The translations under genes and the position numbers were made by a program. A stretch of DNA of 64,000 nt from an uncultured Bacilli bacterium (GTDB lineage: Bacteria > Bacillota_I > Bacilli_A > RF39 > UBA660), in assembly GCA_934167485.1 (NCBI GenBank), contig CAKPKL010000005.1, positions 62,001 through 126,000 of the forward strand, read 5' to 3'. Positions 17,269 to 25,977 of this stretch are shown in pieces; position 1 is the first letter of the stretch; each line of letters starts with the position of its first letter. The notes beneath the pieces are model-generated. The model worked only from the letters and a program-made list of their open reading frames with translations. It did no database searches and was not told the origin of the DNA.

Positions 17269-17577
17269 ATGAACTTTAAAACTGGAGATAAAGTAATTGT
17301 CATTTCTGGTAAGGACAAAGGTAAAGAAGGAAAAATTACTCACGTATTACGTGCAGAGAACAGAGTAGTTGTAGAAGGTGTTAACATTGTTAAAAAGCAC
17401 CTAAAAGGAAATGGTCAAACTGCTGGTTCTATTACAGAAGTAGAAGCACCTATTCATGCTTCTAATGTAATGATAAAAGATCCTAAAACTAATAAACCTA
17501 CTAGAATAGGACATAGTGTAAATAAAGACGGTAAGAAAATTAGAGTAACAAAAAAATCTAATTCAAGTCTTGATTAA
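17269..17577 (+). CDS. rplX: 50S ribosomal protein L24
   Basis: The start at 17269 (MNFKTGDKVIVISGKDKGKEG) follows TTGGAGG at 8 bases. A TTG at 17254 is in frame but lies inside that site. The 102-residue protein contains a KOW motif and the KAAHxSN-like segment PIHASNVMIKDPKTNKPTRIG. L24 starts 50S assembly. Confidence 0.97.
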   Translation: MNFKTGDKVIVISGKDKGKEGKITHVLRAENRVVVEGVNIVKKHLKGNGQTAGSITEVEAPIHASNVMIKDPKTNKPTRIGHSVNKDGKKIRVTKKSNSSLD

Positions 17578-17594
17578 TTGGAAGGAGGGTATAT

Positions 17595-18134
17595 ATGAAC
17601 CGCCTAAAAGAAATGTATGATAAGACAATCGTATCCGATTTAATGAGTAAACATAATTATAAAAATATTATGGAAGTACCTAAATTAGAAAAAATTGTAG
17701 TTAATATTGGTTGTGGAGATGCTACTACTAATTCTAAATTATTAGAAGGAGCAATGAGAGACTTAGAGATTATTACAGGTCAAAAACCAGTTGCTACAAA
17801 AGCTAAAAAATCAATAGCAGGATTTAAAATAAGAGAAGGTCAAGCTATTGGATGTAAAGTTACTTTACGTGGGGAAAATATGTATAACTTCTTAGATAAA
17901 TTAATTAGTATTACATTACCTCGTGTAAGAGATTTTAGAGGTATATCTAATAAAGCATTTGATGGTAGAGGAAACTATACATTGGGATTAACTGAACAAT
18001 TAATATTCCCAGAAATCGAATATGATGATGTTGTTAAAGTACGTGGTATGGATATAGTTTTTGTAACAAGTGCAAAAACTAATGCTGAAGCGTTAGATCT
18101 CTTAAAAGGTTTCGGAATGCCATTTAAGAAATAA
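17595..18134 (+). CDS. rplE: 50S ribosomal protein L5
   Basis: The 179-residue protein includes VPKLEKIVVNIGCGDA, ITGQKPVATKAKKSIAGFKIREGQ, GCKVTLRGENMYNFLDKL and LPRVRDFRG, and ends ALDLLKGFGMPFKK. L5 binds 5S rRNA and contacts P-site tRNA. Ribosome binding site GGAAGGAGGG. Confidence 0.99.
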   Translation: MNRLKEMYDKTIVSDLMSKHNYKNIMEVPKLEKIVVNIGCGDATTNSKLLEGAMRDLEIITGQKPVATKAKKSIAGFKIREGQAIGCKVTLRGENMYNFLDKLISITLPRVRDFRGISNKAFDGRGNYTLGLTEQLIFPEIEYDDVVKVRGMDIVFVTSAKTNAEALDLLKGFGMPFKK

Positions 18135-18151
18135 TTACTTAGGAGGAAAAT

Positions 18152-18337
18152 ATGGCTAAGAAAAGTATGAAAATTAAAGCTAGTCGCGAACCTAAATTTG
18201 AAGTACGTAGATATACTCGTTGCAGTCGTTGTGGAAGACCACATGCTGTACTTAAAAAATACGGAATTTGTAGAATTTGTTTCCGTGAGTTAGCTTATAA
18301 AGGACAAATACCAGGAATGAAGAAATCAAGCTGGTAA
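18152..18337 (+). CDS. rpsN: 30S ribosomal protein S14, zinc type
   Basis: The 61-residue short form has CSRC and CRIC zinc ligands in RYTRCSRCGRPHAVLKKYG and ICRICFRELAYKG, ending PGMKKSSW. Bacteria often also hold a longer zinc-free S14 elsewhere; only the type-Z gene is in this cluster. Its position between rplE and rpsH is standard. Confidence 0.99.
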   Translation: MAKKSMKIKASREPKFEVRRYTRCSRCGRPHAVLKKYGICRICFRELAYKGQIPGMKKSSW

Positions 18338-18353
18338 AAAGAAGGAGGATATT

Positions 18354-18746
18354 ATGGTAACAGATCCAATCGCAGATATGCTTACTCGTATACGTAATGC
18401 AAATCAAATGCGATATAAAGAAGTTGAAGTACCCGCTTCAAAAATGAAAAATGAAATTGCTAGAATATTAAAATCTGAAGGTTTTATAGTAGACTATAAA
18501 GTAAAGAAAAATAATATTCAAGATATCCTTGTTTTATCTTTAAAATATGTAGACAAGGAACGCGTAATTACTGGTCTTAAAAGAATTTCTAAACCAGGAT
18601 TACGTGTATATGTAAAAGCTGAAGAAGTTCCTACTGTTTTAAATGGATTAGGTATAGCAATTATCTCAACATCAAAAGGTGTTATGACAGATAAAGAAGC
18701 TAGAGCTAACTCATTAGGTGGAGAAGTATTAGCTTATATTTGGTAG
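18354..18746 (+). CDS. rpsH: 30S ribosomal protein S8
   Basis: The 130-residue protein begins TDPIADMLTRIRNANQMRYKEVEVP and ends with the S8 signature ISTSKGVMTDKEARANSLGGEVLAYIW. S8 nucleates the central domain of 16S rRNA, and represses the spc operon in E. coli. Ribosome binding site AGGAGGA. Confidence 0.99.
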   Translation: MVTDPIADMLTRIRNANQMRYKEVEVPASKMKNEIARILKSEGFIVDYKVKKNNIQDILVLSLKYVDKERVITGLKRISKPGLRVYVKAEEVPTVLNGLGIAIISTSKGVMTDKEARANSLGGEVLAYIW

Positions 18747-18761
18747 AAAGGAAGGAATCTT

Positions 18762-19295
18762 ATGAGTCGAGTTGGAAATAGAAAATTAGAAATACCAACT
18801 GGTGTAACTGTTACAGTTAATGGAAATACAGTTTCAGTAAAAGGACCAAAAGGAGAACTTTCTACTGAAATAAATGAAAACATTACTGTTAATATTAATG
18901 AAAATGAAATAACTTTAACTAGAAAAAATGATAATTTTAAAAATTTTCATGGAACAGCAAATGCTAATATCAGAAACTTGATTATTGGTGTAACTGAAGG
19001 GTTTGAGAAAAAACTTGAATCTGTAGGTGTAGGTTATCGTTTTCAATTAAAAGGTGCAGAATTAGTTGTAACAGCTGGTTATTCTCATCCAGTAGTAGTT
19101 GCTATTCCTGAGGGATTAAAATTAGAAGTTCCAAGTAATACAGAATTATTTGTAAGAGGAATAGATAAACAATTAGTTGGTGAGTTTGCAGCTAATGTAA
19201 GAAAAATAAGAAAACCTGAACCATATAAAGGAAAAGGTATTCGTTATGCTGACGAACATATTCGTCGTAAAGAAGGAAAGAAAGCTTCTAAATAA
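18762..19295 (+). CDS. rplF: 50S ribosomal protein L6
   Basis: The 177-residue two-domain protein has SRVGNRKLEIPTGVTV, then GTANANIRNLIIGVTEGFEKKLE and the C-terminal signature KIRKPEPYKGKGIRYADEHI. It binds near the sarcin-ricin loop. Ribosome binding site AAAGGAAGG. Confidence 0.99.
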   Translation: MSRVGNRKLEIPTGVTVTVNGNTVSVKGPKGELSTEINENITVNINENEITLTRKNDNFKNFHGTANANIRNLIIGVTEGFEKKLESVGVGYRFQLKGAELVVTAGYSHPVVVAIPEGLKLEVPSNTELFVRGIDKQLVGEFAANVRKIRKPEPYKGKGIRYADEHIRRKEGKKASK

Positions 19296-19318
19296 TTAAG
19301 AGTAAAGGAGAGAGAGTT

Positions 19319-19681
19319 ATGATCAATAAAATAGACCGTAATAAAGCACGTGAAGCAAGACATGCTCGTGTTAGAAATAAAGTAATAGGTACATCAACTG
19401 TTCCTAGATTAAATGTATTTAGATCAAACAATAATATTTTTGCTCAAATCATTGATGATGAAGCTTCTAAAACTTTAGTAAGTGCATCTTCTATAGATAA
19501 AGAGTTAAAGTTAGAAAACGGTGGAAACATCGAAGCTGCTGAAAAAGTAGGAGAGTTACTTGCTAAAAGAGCTAAAAAAGCAAAAATAACAAAGGTAGTT
19601 TTCGATAGAGGTGGATACCTTTATCATGGACGTGTAAAAGCACTTGCTGATTCTGCACGTGAAAACGGATTAGAATTCTAA
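19319..19681 (+). CDS. rplR: 50S ribosomal protein L18
   Basis: The 120-residue protein contains RHARVRNKVIGTSTVPRLNVFRSNNNIFAQIIDD and VVFDRGGYLYHGRVKALADSARENGLEF across its length, as expected for the 5S rRNA-binding L18. Ribosome binding site AAAGGAGAG. Confidence 0.98.
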   Translation: MINKIDRNKAREARHARVRNKVIGTSTVPRLNVFRSNNNIFAQIIDDEASKTLVSASSIDKELKLENGGNIEAAEKVGELLAKRAKKAKITKVVFDRGGYLYHGRVKALADSARENGLEF

Positions 19682-19691
19682 TAGGAGGGTA

Positions 19692-20285
19692 ATGATGGAA
19701 AAAGAGATCGAAAAAGTAGAAGAAGTTAAATCTACTCAAAAAGTAGAAAAAACTGAAAGAAAACCTCGTCAATCAAAAGAAAAACGTCAACCAAGACAAA
19801 GACAACAAAAGCTTTATGAAGAAGAAGTAATTTCTATTGGACGTGTTACAAAAGTAACAAAAGGTGGACGTCATTTCCGCTTCTCAGCAGTTGTAGTTGT
19901 TGGTGATAGAAAAGGTAAAGTTGGACTTGGTACTGGAAAATCAAATGAAGTTCCAGATGCTATTAAAAAAGCAAGTCAAGCTGCACAAAAAAATATAGTC
20001 AAAGTTTCAATAGTTGAAGAACGTACAATACCACATGAAGCAATCGGTGTATGTGGAGCAAGTCGCGTTATGTTAAGACCTGCTAACAAAGGTACTGGAG
20101 TTAAAGCTGGTGGACCAGTTAGATCAGTATTAGAAATGGCAGGAGTTAAAGATATTTTATCTAAATCTTTAGGTTCAAGTACAAAAGTTAATATGGCTTA
20201 TGCAACACTTGAAGCATTAAAATCACAAAGAACAATTGAAGAAGTAGCTCGCCTACGTGGAAAAAAAGTAGAGGAGATAAGATAA
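19692..20285 (+). CDS. rpsE: 30S ribosomal protein S5
   Basis: The 197-residue protein has a charged N-terminal extension of about 45 residues (KSTQKVEKTERKPRQSKEKR). The S5 core follows: RVTKVTKGGRHFRFSAVVVVGD, GKVGLGTGKSNEVPDAIKKA and the C-terminal domain RSVLEMAGVKDILSKSLGS. The ATG may be 19692 or 19695 (ATGATG). The next gene is rplO, after one base; rpmD (L30), which usually lies between, is absent. Confidence 0.98.
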   Translation: MMEKEIEKVEEVKSTQKVEKTERKPRQSKEKRQPRQRQQKLYEEEVISIGRVTKVTKGGRHFRFSAVVVVGDRKGKVGLGTGKSNEVPDAIKKASQAAQKNIVKVSIVEERTIPHEAIGVCGASRVMLRPANKGTGVKAGGPVRSVLEMAGVKDILSKSLGSSTKVNMAYATLEALKSQRTIEEVARLRGKKVEEIR

Positions 20286-20286
20286 T

Positions 20287-20730
20287 ATGAAACTACATGA
20301 ATTAAAACCTAGTGAAGGCGCTTTTAAAACTAGTAAGAGATTAGGTCGTGGAGTTGCATCAGGACATGGTAAAACTAGTGGAAAAGGACATAAAGGACAA
20401 AATGCTAGAAGTGGTGGAGGAGTAAGACCTGGATTTGAAGGTGGACAATTACCATTATTTAGACGTTTACCAAAAAGAGGTTTCTCTAACGCTATGTTTA
20501 AAAAAGAATATGCAACAATTAATGTTAGTGATTTAGATAAATTTGAAGATGGAGCAGTAGTTACTCCAGAATTATTAAAAGAAATGGGAATTTTGAAAAA
20601 ACAACTTTCAGGAGTTAAAGTTTTAGGAAATGGTGAATTAACTAAAAAAATAACTGTTAAAGCTCACAAATTCTCAAGCTCAGCAATTGAAAAAATAGAA
20701 TCAAAAGGTGGAAAAGCTGAGGTGATTTAA
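20287..20730 (+). CDS. rplO: 50S ribosomal protein L15
   Basis: The 147-residue protein has MKLHELKPSEGAFKTSKRLGRG, the glycine-rich KTSGKGHKGQNARSGGG and the C-terminal VKAHKFSSSAIEKIESKGGKAEVI. It is positioned 1 base after rpsE and 1 base before secY, so all three are probably translationally coupled. Confidence 0.98.
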   Translation: MKLHELKPSEGAFKTSKRLGRGVASGHGKTSGKGHKGQNARSGGGVRPGFEGGQLPLFRRLPKRGFSNAMFKKEYATINVSDLDKFEDGAVVTPELLKEMGILKKQLSGVKVLGNGELTKKITVKAHKFSSSAIEKIESKGGKAEVI

Positions 20731-20731
20731 T

Positions 20732-21985
20732 ATGTTTGCAAACATTAAGCAAATATTTAATTCAAAAAATAAAGATATTTTAAAAAGAGTATTATTTACC
20801 TTAGCTGCCTTATTTGTATTTAAAGTTGGAACTTCAATAATAGTTCCAGGAGTTAAAGTTAATACTTCAGGAATGTCATTTCTAGAAGTTATTAATGCAA
20901 TGAGTGGTGGAGCATTTACAAAAGCAAGTATATTTGCTATAGGTGTAACACCATATATTACCGCACAAATAATAATTCAATTGTTAAGTGCTGATATAGT
21001 ACCTTATCTTTCTGAATTAGCTAAACAAGGTGGTGTAGGTAGAAAAAAATTAGATCAAATAACTAGAATAGCGGGTATAGCACTTGCATTTATTCAAGGT
21101 TATTTATATTCCTATGCATACATAGGAAATGGTAATCCAATGGATTATATGTTATATTCACTTATTTTAACAGCAGGAACAGCATTCTTGATGTGGATAG
21201 CTGATCAAATAACTGTTAAAGGAATTGGAAATGGTATGTCACTTATAATAATGGCTGGTATTCTTACAGTTATACCTAGTATGTTTAAAAACTTATGGGT
21301 AGAATTATTTGCTAAAGGATTTATTGGTATTGTTATATTTGCAGCTTTTGTATTAGTTTTCTTAGCTATAATAGTAGGTGTTATTTATGTTGAATCAGCA
21401 GAAAGAAGAATACCTATTCAATATGCTAATAAATCAACTAGTATGGCTGGTGGACAAAATTACATTCCATTTAAACTAAATAGTGCAGGAGTTATGCCAG
21501 TAATATTTGCATCAGCACTTTTATCAATTCCTCAGATAATAGCATCTGTAGTAAAAAAAGAAAGTTTTACACTATTTGTAAATAATTATCTTACTTATAC
21601 AAATGGTGTTGGTTTAATTCTATATGTATTATTGATTTTAGCATTTGCTTACTTTTATACATTTATGCAATTAAAACCATCTGAATTATCAGAGAATTTA
21701 AGTAAAAATGGTGGATATATTCCAGGTATAAGACCAGGAAAAGAAACTGTTGAATATGTTAAGACAGTGTTAAAAAGAATAACAATTGTAGGAGCTGTAT
21801 TCTTAACAGTCCTAGCCATTCTTCCAATTGTATTTGACAAAGTTTCTAACTTAACTACATCTATTACGATTAGTGGTACAGGACTATTGATTGTTGTAGG
21901 AGTAGCACTTGAGACATTTAAACAATTAGAAAGTCAGTTAGCAAACCGTACATATACTAGAGGAAGAAGGGGAAGAAGAAAATAA
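20732..21985 (+). CDS. secY: SecY preprotein translocase channel subunit
   Basis: The 417-residue membrane protein has ten membrane segments. Typical motifs are KRVLFTLAALFVFKVGTSIIVPG, FAIGVTPYITAQIIIQLLS in TM2, the cytosolic loop YVESAERRIPIQYANK, and NGGYIPGIRPGKETVEYV. It forms the Sec channel with SecE and SecG and accepts substrates from SecA (encoded at 30049). Location in the spc operon is conserved. The adk start overlaps its stop. Confidence 0.99.
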   Translation: MFANIKQIFNSKNKDILKRVLFTLAALFVFKVGTSIIVPGVKVNTSGMSFLEVINAMSGGAFTKASIFAIGVTPYITAQIIIQLLSADIVPYLSELAKQGGVGRKKLDQITRIAGIALAFIQGYLYSYAYIGNGNPMDYMLYSLILTAGTAFLMWIADQITVKGIGNGMSLIIMAGILTVIPSMFKNLWVELFAKGFIGIVIFAAFVLVFLAIIVGVIYVESAERRIPIQYANKSTSMAGGQNYIPFKLNSAGVMPVIFASALLSIPQIIASVVKKESFTLFVNNYLTYTNGVGLILYVLLILAFAYFYTFMQLKPSELSENLSKNGGYIPGIRPGKETVEYVKTVLKRITIVGAVFLTVLAILPIVFDKVSNLTTSITISGTGLLIVVGVALETFKQLESQLANRTYTRGRRGRRK

Positions 21986-22638
21986 TGAAAAATATTATAT
22001 TAATAGCTGCTCCAGCTGCTGGAAAAGGTACTGAAGCAGTAAGACTTAAAGAAGAATTTAATATGCCTCATATATCAACTGGTGATTTGCTTAGAGCAGC
22101 TGTTGCTAAAGGAGATAAAAGAGGTGAAGAAATTAATGAACTTATTTCAAATGGTAAGTTTGTTAGCGATGATATAGTATTAGAGCTTCTTAAAGAAAGA
22201 ATATTACAATCAGACTGTGATAATGGATATATTTTAGATGGTTTTCCAAGAAATGTATCTCAAGCAGAAGCTTATGATAAAATTTTAAAAGAAATAAATA
22301 GAAATGTAGGTATAGTATTAGTTTTAGATATTGATAAGGAAATTGCAAAATCACGTATAAGTGGTAGATGGTCTTGTCCACAATGTGGAAGAGTTTACAA
22401 TATTAATAATATTGAGTTAAAACCTAAAAATGATGGCTTATGTGATGATTGCAATGTAAATCTAACTCACAGATCAGATGATAATCCTGATACATATGAG
22501 GAAAGATATAATGCATATCTAGAAAAGACTGAACCATTAGTTTCATATTATGATAAATTAGGAATTGTTTATCATGTAGATTCTGGTGTTTCGTCAGAAG
22601 AAACTCACAGACAAGTTGTAAGAATATTAGGAGAGTAA
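21985..22638 (+). CDS. adk: Adenylate kinase
   Basis: The 217-residue protein catalyses ATP + AMP = 2 ADP. It is a long form with a zinc-type LID (CPQC at about 132-135, CDDC at about 152-155). Other motifs are HISTGDLLRAAV, DGFPRN and the LID arginine region ISGRWSCPQCG. The P-loop reads AAPAAGKGT, where most adenylate kinases have GPPGAGKGT: the first glycine is an alanine. The Lys and Thr that bind phosphate are kept. ATG overlaps the secY stop (TAATG). Confidence 0.97.
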   Translation: MKNIILIAAPAAGKGTEAVRLKEEFNMPHISTGDLLRAAVAKGDKRGEEINELISNGKFVSDDIVLELLKERILQSDCDNGYILDGFPRNVSQAEAYDKILKEINRNVGIVLVLDIDKEIAKSRISGRWSCPQCGRVYNINNIELKPKNDGLCDDCNVNLTHRSDDNPDTYEERYNAYLEKTEPLVSYYDKLGIVYHVDSGVSSEETHRQVVRILGE

Positions 22639-22639
22639 T

Positions 22640-23386
22640 ATGATAAGTATTAAAACTCCAAGAGAGATAGAATTAATGCGTGTGGCTGGTGAAATAGTGG
22701 GAGATACACACAAGTATTTAATTCCTTATTTAAAGCCTGGAATTACTACTAAAGAAATAGATACACTAGCCCGCGATTATATCATTAAAAGAGGAGCTAC
22801 TCCATCTTGTTATAATTATGATGGTTATCCTGGAAATATATGTATTTCAATTAATGATGAAGTTGTTCATGGAATAGCAGGGAAAAGAAAATTAAAAGAT
22901 GGCGATATAGTTACTTTAGATATATGTGCTTGCTATAAGGGATATCATGGCGATAGTGCTTGGACATATCCTGTTGGAAATATATCTGATGAAGTAAGAT
23001 ACTTGCTAAATCATACAGAAAAAGCACTTTACGTAGGTCTAGAACAAATAAAAGTTGGAGCTCATGTGGGTGATATTGGATACGCTATTGAACAATATGC
23101 TTTAGATCATAATTTAGGTGTAGTAAAAGAATTAGTAGGTCATGGAGTTGGATCTGAATTACACGAAGATCCAGATGTCCCTAACTATGGTAAAAAGAAT
23201 ACTGGACCAATTCTTAAAGAAGGAATGGTTATAGCAGTTGAACCTATGCTTAATTTAGGAACTGCTGATATATATCTTTTAGATGATGATTGGACAGTTA
23301 TTACTGCAGATGGTGAGCCATCAGCTCATTTCGAACATACAGTATTAATTACCAAAGATGGATATGAAATATTAACGAAGAGGTGA
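22640..23386 (+). CDS. map: Methionine aminopeptidase, type I
   Basis: The 248-residue protein removes N-terminal methionine. Metal ligands appear in order: Asp in TLDICACYKG, Asp in YHGDSAWT, His in GHGVGSELHEDP, Glu in AVEPMLN and Glu in AHFEHTV. The SCYNYDGYPGNICISINDEVVHGI segment is standard. It starts 1 base after the adk stop with GGAGAG inside adk. Confidence 0.98.
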   Translation: MISIKTPREIELMRVAGEIVGDTHKYLIPYLKPGITTKEIDTLARDYIIKRGATPSCYNYDGYPGNICISINDEVVHGIAGKRKLKDGDIVTLDICACYKGYHGDSAWTYPVGNISDEVRYLLNHTEKALYVGLEQIKVGAHVGDIGYAIEQYALDHNLGVVKELVGHGVGSELHEDPDVPNYGKKNTGPILKEGMVIAVEPMLNLGTADIYLLDDDWTVITADGEPSAHFEHTVLITKDGYEILTKR

Positions 23387-23390
23387 AATA

Positions 23391-23606
23391 GTGGCAAAAG
23401 ATGATATAATAGAGATGGAAGGTAAAGTTTTAGAAGTATTACCTGGTTATAAGTTCAAAGTAGAACTAGATAACAAACATATAATTACGGCTGACGTTTC
23501 AGGTAAAATGCGAATGAACATGATTCGAATTTTAGCTGGTGATAGAGTAACAGTTGAAATATCAACTTATGATTTAACACGTGGTCGTATAACCTATAGA
23601 AGGTAG
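23391..23606 (+). CDS. infA: Translation initiation factor IF-1
   Basis: GTG start at 23391 after GAGGTG. The 71-residue OB-fold protein reads AKDDIIEMEGKVLEVLPG, LDNKHIITADVSGKMRMNMIRIL and YDLTRGRITYR. IF-1 blocks the A site during initiation. Only four bases separate it from map. Confidence 0.98.
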   Translation: MAKDDIIEMEGKVLEVLPGYKFKVELDNKHIITADVSGKMRMNMIRILAGDRVTVEISTYDLTRGRITYRR

Positions 23607-23618
23607 GAGGTAGAAAAG

Positions 23619-23732
23619 ATGAAAGTTAAACCATCAGTAAAACCAATGTGTGAAAAATGTAAAGTAATTAAACGTAAGGGAAAAGTAATGGTAATCTGTG
23701 AAAACCCTAAACATAAACAAAGACAAGGTTAA
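23619..23732 (+). CDS. rpmJ: 50S ribosomal protein L36
   Basis: This 37-residue protein begins at ATG 23619, after AGGAGGT. It reads MKVKPSVKPMCEKCKVIKRK and continues GKVMVICENPKHKQRQG. The zinc ligands Cys11, Cys14, Cys27 and His32 are all present, so this is the zinc-binding form. It stands between infA and rpsM, its usual place. Confidence 0.98.
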   Translation: MKVKPSVKPMCEKCKVIKRKGKVMVICENPKHKQRQG

Positions 23733-23746
23733 TAGGAGGTGTTATA

Positions 23747-24112
23747 GTGGCACGTATTAAAGGTGTAGATATACCAAATAACAAAAGAATAGAGATTTCA
23801 CTTACTTATGTATATGGAATCGGAAGAAGTCTTTCTAATCAAATATTGAAAGATGCTAAAATTAATCCAGATAAAAAAGCTGGAGAATTAACAAATGAAG
23901 AATTAAATGCAATTCGTGATGAGGTTAATAAATACATGACTGAAGGAGATCTTCGTCGTGAAGTTAATATGAATATTAAAACTAAAATGGAAATTAATTC
24001 ATATCAAGGAACTCGTCATAAAAAAGGTTTACCAGTAAGAGGACAAAGAACAAATAGAAATGCTCGTACTCGTAAAGGTAAAGGTAAAGTAGTTGCTAAT
24101 AAGAAAAAATAG
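23747..24112 (+). CDS. rpsM: 30S ribosomal protein S13
   Basis: GTG start at 23747 after AGGAGGTG. The 121-residue protein has ARIKGVDIPNNKRIEISLTYVYGIG and the C-terminal signature GTRHKKGLPVRGQRTNRNARTRKG. S13 contacts the P-site tRNA and forms a bridge to the 50S subunit. Confidence 0.98.
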   Translation: MARIKGVDIPNNKRIEISLTYVYGIGRSLSNQILKDAKINPDKKAGELTNEELNAIRDEVNKYMTEGDLRREVNMNIKTKMEINSYQGTRHKKGLPVRGQRTNRNARTRKGKGKVVANKKK

Positions 24113-24135
24113 TTGTGATTAAAGGAGGATAAATT

Positions 24136-24519
24136 ATGGCTTATAAATCAAGAAAAAGAAAAGTTAAGAAGAATATACCAGAAGGTAAAGCTTATATTCA
24201 TTCAACATTCAATAATACTATCGTAACTATTTCAGATAACGATGGTAATGCAATAAGTTGGGCTTCAGCTGGAACTTTAGGTTTCAAAGGAAGTAAAAAG
24301 TCAACTCCATTCGCAGCTGGTATGAGTGCTGAAGCAGCAGGTAAAGCAGCTTATGATATGGGAATGAGAAAAGTTGAAGTTTTTGTAAAAGGTTTAGGAT
24401 CAGGTAAAGAAACAGCAATTCGTTCACTTCAAACAGCAGGTTTAGAAATTACATCTATATCTGATGTTACACCAATTCCACATAATGGATGTCGTCCACC
24501 AAAACGCCCACGTGGATAA
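24136..24519 (+). CDS. rpsK: 30S ribosomal protein S11
   Basis: The 127-residue protein shows AYIHSTFNNTIVTISDNDGN, FKGSKKSTPFAAGMSAEAAG and the C-terminal DVTPIPHNGCRPPKRPRG. It is followed directly by rpoA; rpsD is not here, as in other Bacilli. Confidence 0.98.
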   Translation: MAYKSRKRKVKKNIPEGKAYIHSTFNNTIVTISDNDGNAISWASAGTLGFKGSKKSTPFAAGMSAEAAGKAAYDMGMRKVEVFVKGLGSGKETAIRSLQTAGLEITSISDVTPIPHNGCRPPKRPRG

Positions 24520-24536
24520 GAGAAGGGAGTGAAATT

Positions 24537-25487
24537 ATGTTAAATTTTGAAAAACCAATATATAAAATAACTGAATATATAGAAGATAAGAATTATGGTA
24601 AATTTGAATTAGAACCACTAGAAAGAGGTTTTGGTACAACACTTGGTAATGCTCTTAGAAGAATTATGTTATCAAGTATGCCAGGAAGTGCTATAGTTGC
24701 AGTAAAAATTGATGGAGTTATGCATGAATTCCAAACAATGGAAGGAATAGTAGAAGATGTTACTACAATAGTTTTAAATCTTAAAAATATTGTTGTTAAG
24801 AATAATTCTGAAGAAGTTAAAACATTAAAATTATATTCTGATGTAGAAGGTGTTGTAACAGCAGGTGATATCCAAACAGATCCAGAAGTAGAAATAATAA
24901 ATAAAGATCAAGTTATAGCTACAATAGCTAAAGGTGGAAAACTTGATATGGAATTTATAGTAGCAAATGGTCGTGGATATGTTCCTTCAGTAGAAAACAA
25001 AAAATATATTGAAAATCAAAAAATCGGATTCATTCCAATTGATGCATTATATTCTCCAATTGAAAGAATTAGTTATGAAATCGAAAATGCTCGTGTTGGT
25101 CAAGATGCTAGTTACGATAAACTAATTATGGAAGTATTTACTAATGGATCAATTAGACCAGAAGAAGCTATGGCTCTTGCAGCAAAAATTATGATTGAAC
25201 ATCTTAATATAGTAACTAATTTAAGTGAAATAGCTGATGTTACAGGAATAATGAATGCTAAACAAGAAGATAGTAAACTTAAAAAATTAGAAACATCAAT
25301 AGATGATTTAGATTTCTCAGTAAGAGCATACAATTGCTTAAAGAGAGCTGGAGTTAATACTTTAGGTGATCTAACAGCTAAATCTGAAGTTGAAATGATG
25401 AAAATTCGTAATTTAGGTAAAAAGTCTCTAAAAGAAGTAATTGATAAAATTAAAGATATGGGACTTAGATTCCGCGAAGATGATTAA
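24537..25487 (+). CDS. rpoA: RNA polymerase alpha subunit
   Basis: The start at 24537 (MLNFEKPIYK) follows AAGGGAGTG. An in-frame upstream codon at 24489 lies inside rpsK and is unlikely. The 316-residue protein has an N-terminal dimerisation domain (LERGFGTTLGNALRRIMLSSMPG) and a complete C-terminal domain (DLDFSVRAYNCLKRAGVN, KSEVEMMKIRNLGKKSLKEV) for UP elements and activators. Confidence 0.98.
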   Translation: MLNFEKPIYKITEYIEDKNYGKFELEPLERGFGTTLGNALRRIMLSSMPGSAIVAVKIDGVMHEFQTMEGIVEDVTTIVLNLKNIVVKNNSEEVKTLKLYSDVEGVVTAGDIQTDPEVEIINKDQVIATIAKGGKLDMEFIVANGRGYVPSVENKKYIENQKIGFIPIDALYSPIERISYEIENARVGQDASYDKLIMEVFTNGSIRPEEAMALAAKIMIEHLNIVTNLSEIADVTGIMNAKQEDSKLKKLETSIDDLDFSVRAYNCLKRAGVNTLGDLTAKSEVEMMKIRNLGKKSLKEVIDKIKDMGLRFREDD

Positions 25488-25504
25488 CAAGTAGGAGGAA
25501 TATT

Positions 25505-25861
25505 ATGGCTTATAGAAAATTAGGACGTACAAATAAACATAGAAGAAGTATGCTTGCTAATTTAACTAAAGATGTTATCATGAATGAAAGAATTGAAACA
25601 ACAGAACCAAGAGCTAAAGAAGTTCGTAAATTCGTTGATAAAATGATTACTTATGGTAAAGATGGTTCTTTAGTAGCAAGAAGAAAAGCTTTAGCATTCT
25701 TACACAATGATACAGTAGCAGTTAAAAAAGTATTTGATGATTTAGCTCCTCGTTACGCTAATCGTAATGGTGGTTATACAAGAATACTAAAACTTACTGA
25801 ACGTCGTGGAGATGATGCTTTAATGGTTATTTTAGAATTAGTTGAAGGAGATGCTAAATAA
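25505..25861 (+). CDS. rplQ: 50S ribosomal protein L17
   Basis: The 118-residue protein reads AYRKLGRTNKHRRSMLANL, ETTEPRAKEVRKFVDKMIT and RNGGYTRILKLTERRGDDALMVILELVE. It is the last gene of the super-operon and ends in its terminator. Unlike B. subtilis, no ecfA/ecfT genes follow. Confidence 0.98.
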   Translation: MAYRKLGRTNKHRRSMLANLTKDVIMNERIETTEPRAKEVRKFVDKMITYGKDGSLVARRKALAFLHNDTVAVKKVFDDLAPRYANRNGGYTRILKLTERRGDDALMVILELVEGDAK

Positions 25862-25874
25862 GCATCTTTTTTTT
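25849..25874 (+). terminator. Super-operon terminator
   Basis: AGATGCT (25849-25855) pairs with AGCATCT (25861-25867), loop AAATA, then eight T. It overlaps the rplQ stop. Confidence 0.9.
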
Positions 25875-25913
25875 AGAAAAAATGCGCTAATAATCTATAT
25901 ACAAATTAAAATA

Positions 25914-25942
25914 TTGTAAAAATTTGGAAATTATGTTATTAT
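25914..25942 (+). promoter_or_regulatory. Putative agrA-agrC promoter
   Basis: TTGTAA (25914-25919), 17-base spacer, TATTAT (25937-25942), about 35 bases before the agrA start. Confidence 0.5.
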
Positions 25943-25977
25943 TTTATAGGTAGTATAGAAAATGAGGAGTGATATGT

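Noticed and set aside
16887..17318. 143-codon minus-strand frame over rplN
   Set aside because: It is the reverse shadow of rplN and part of rplX, without a ribosome binding site or recognisable protein pattern.
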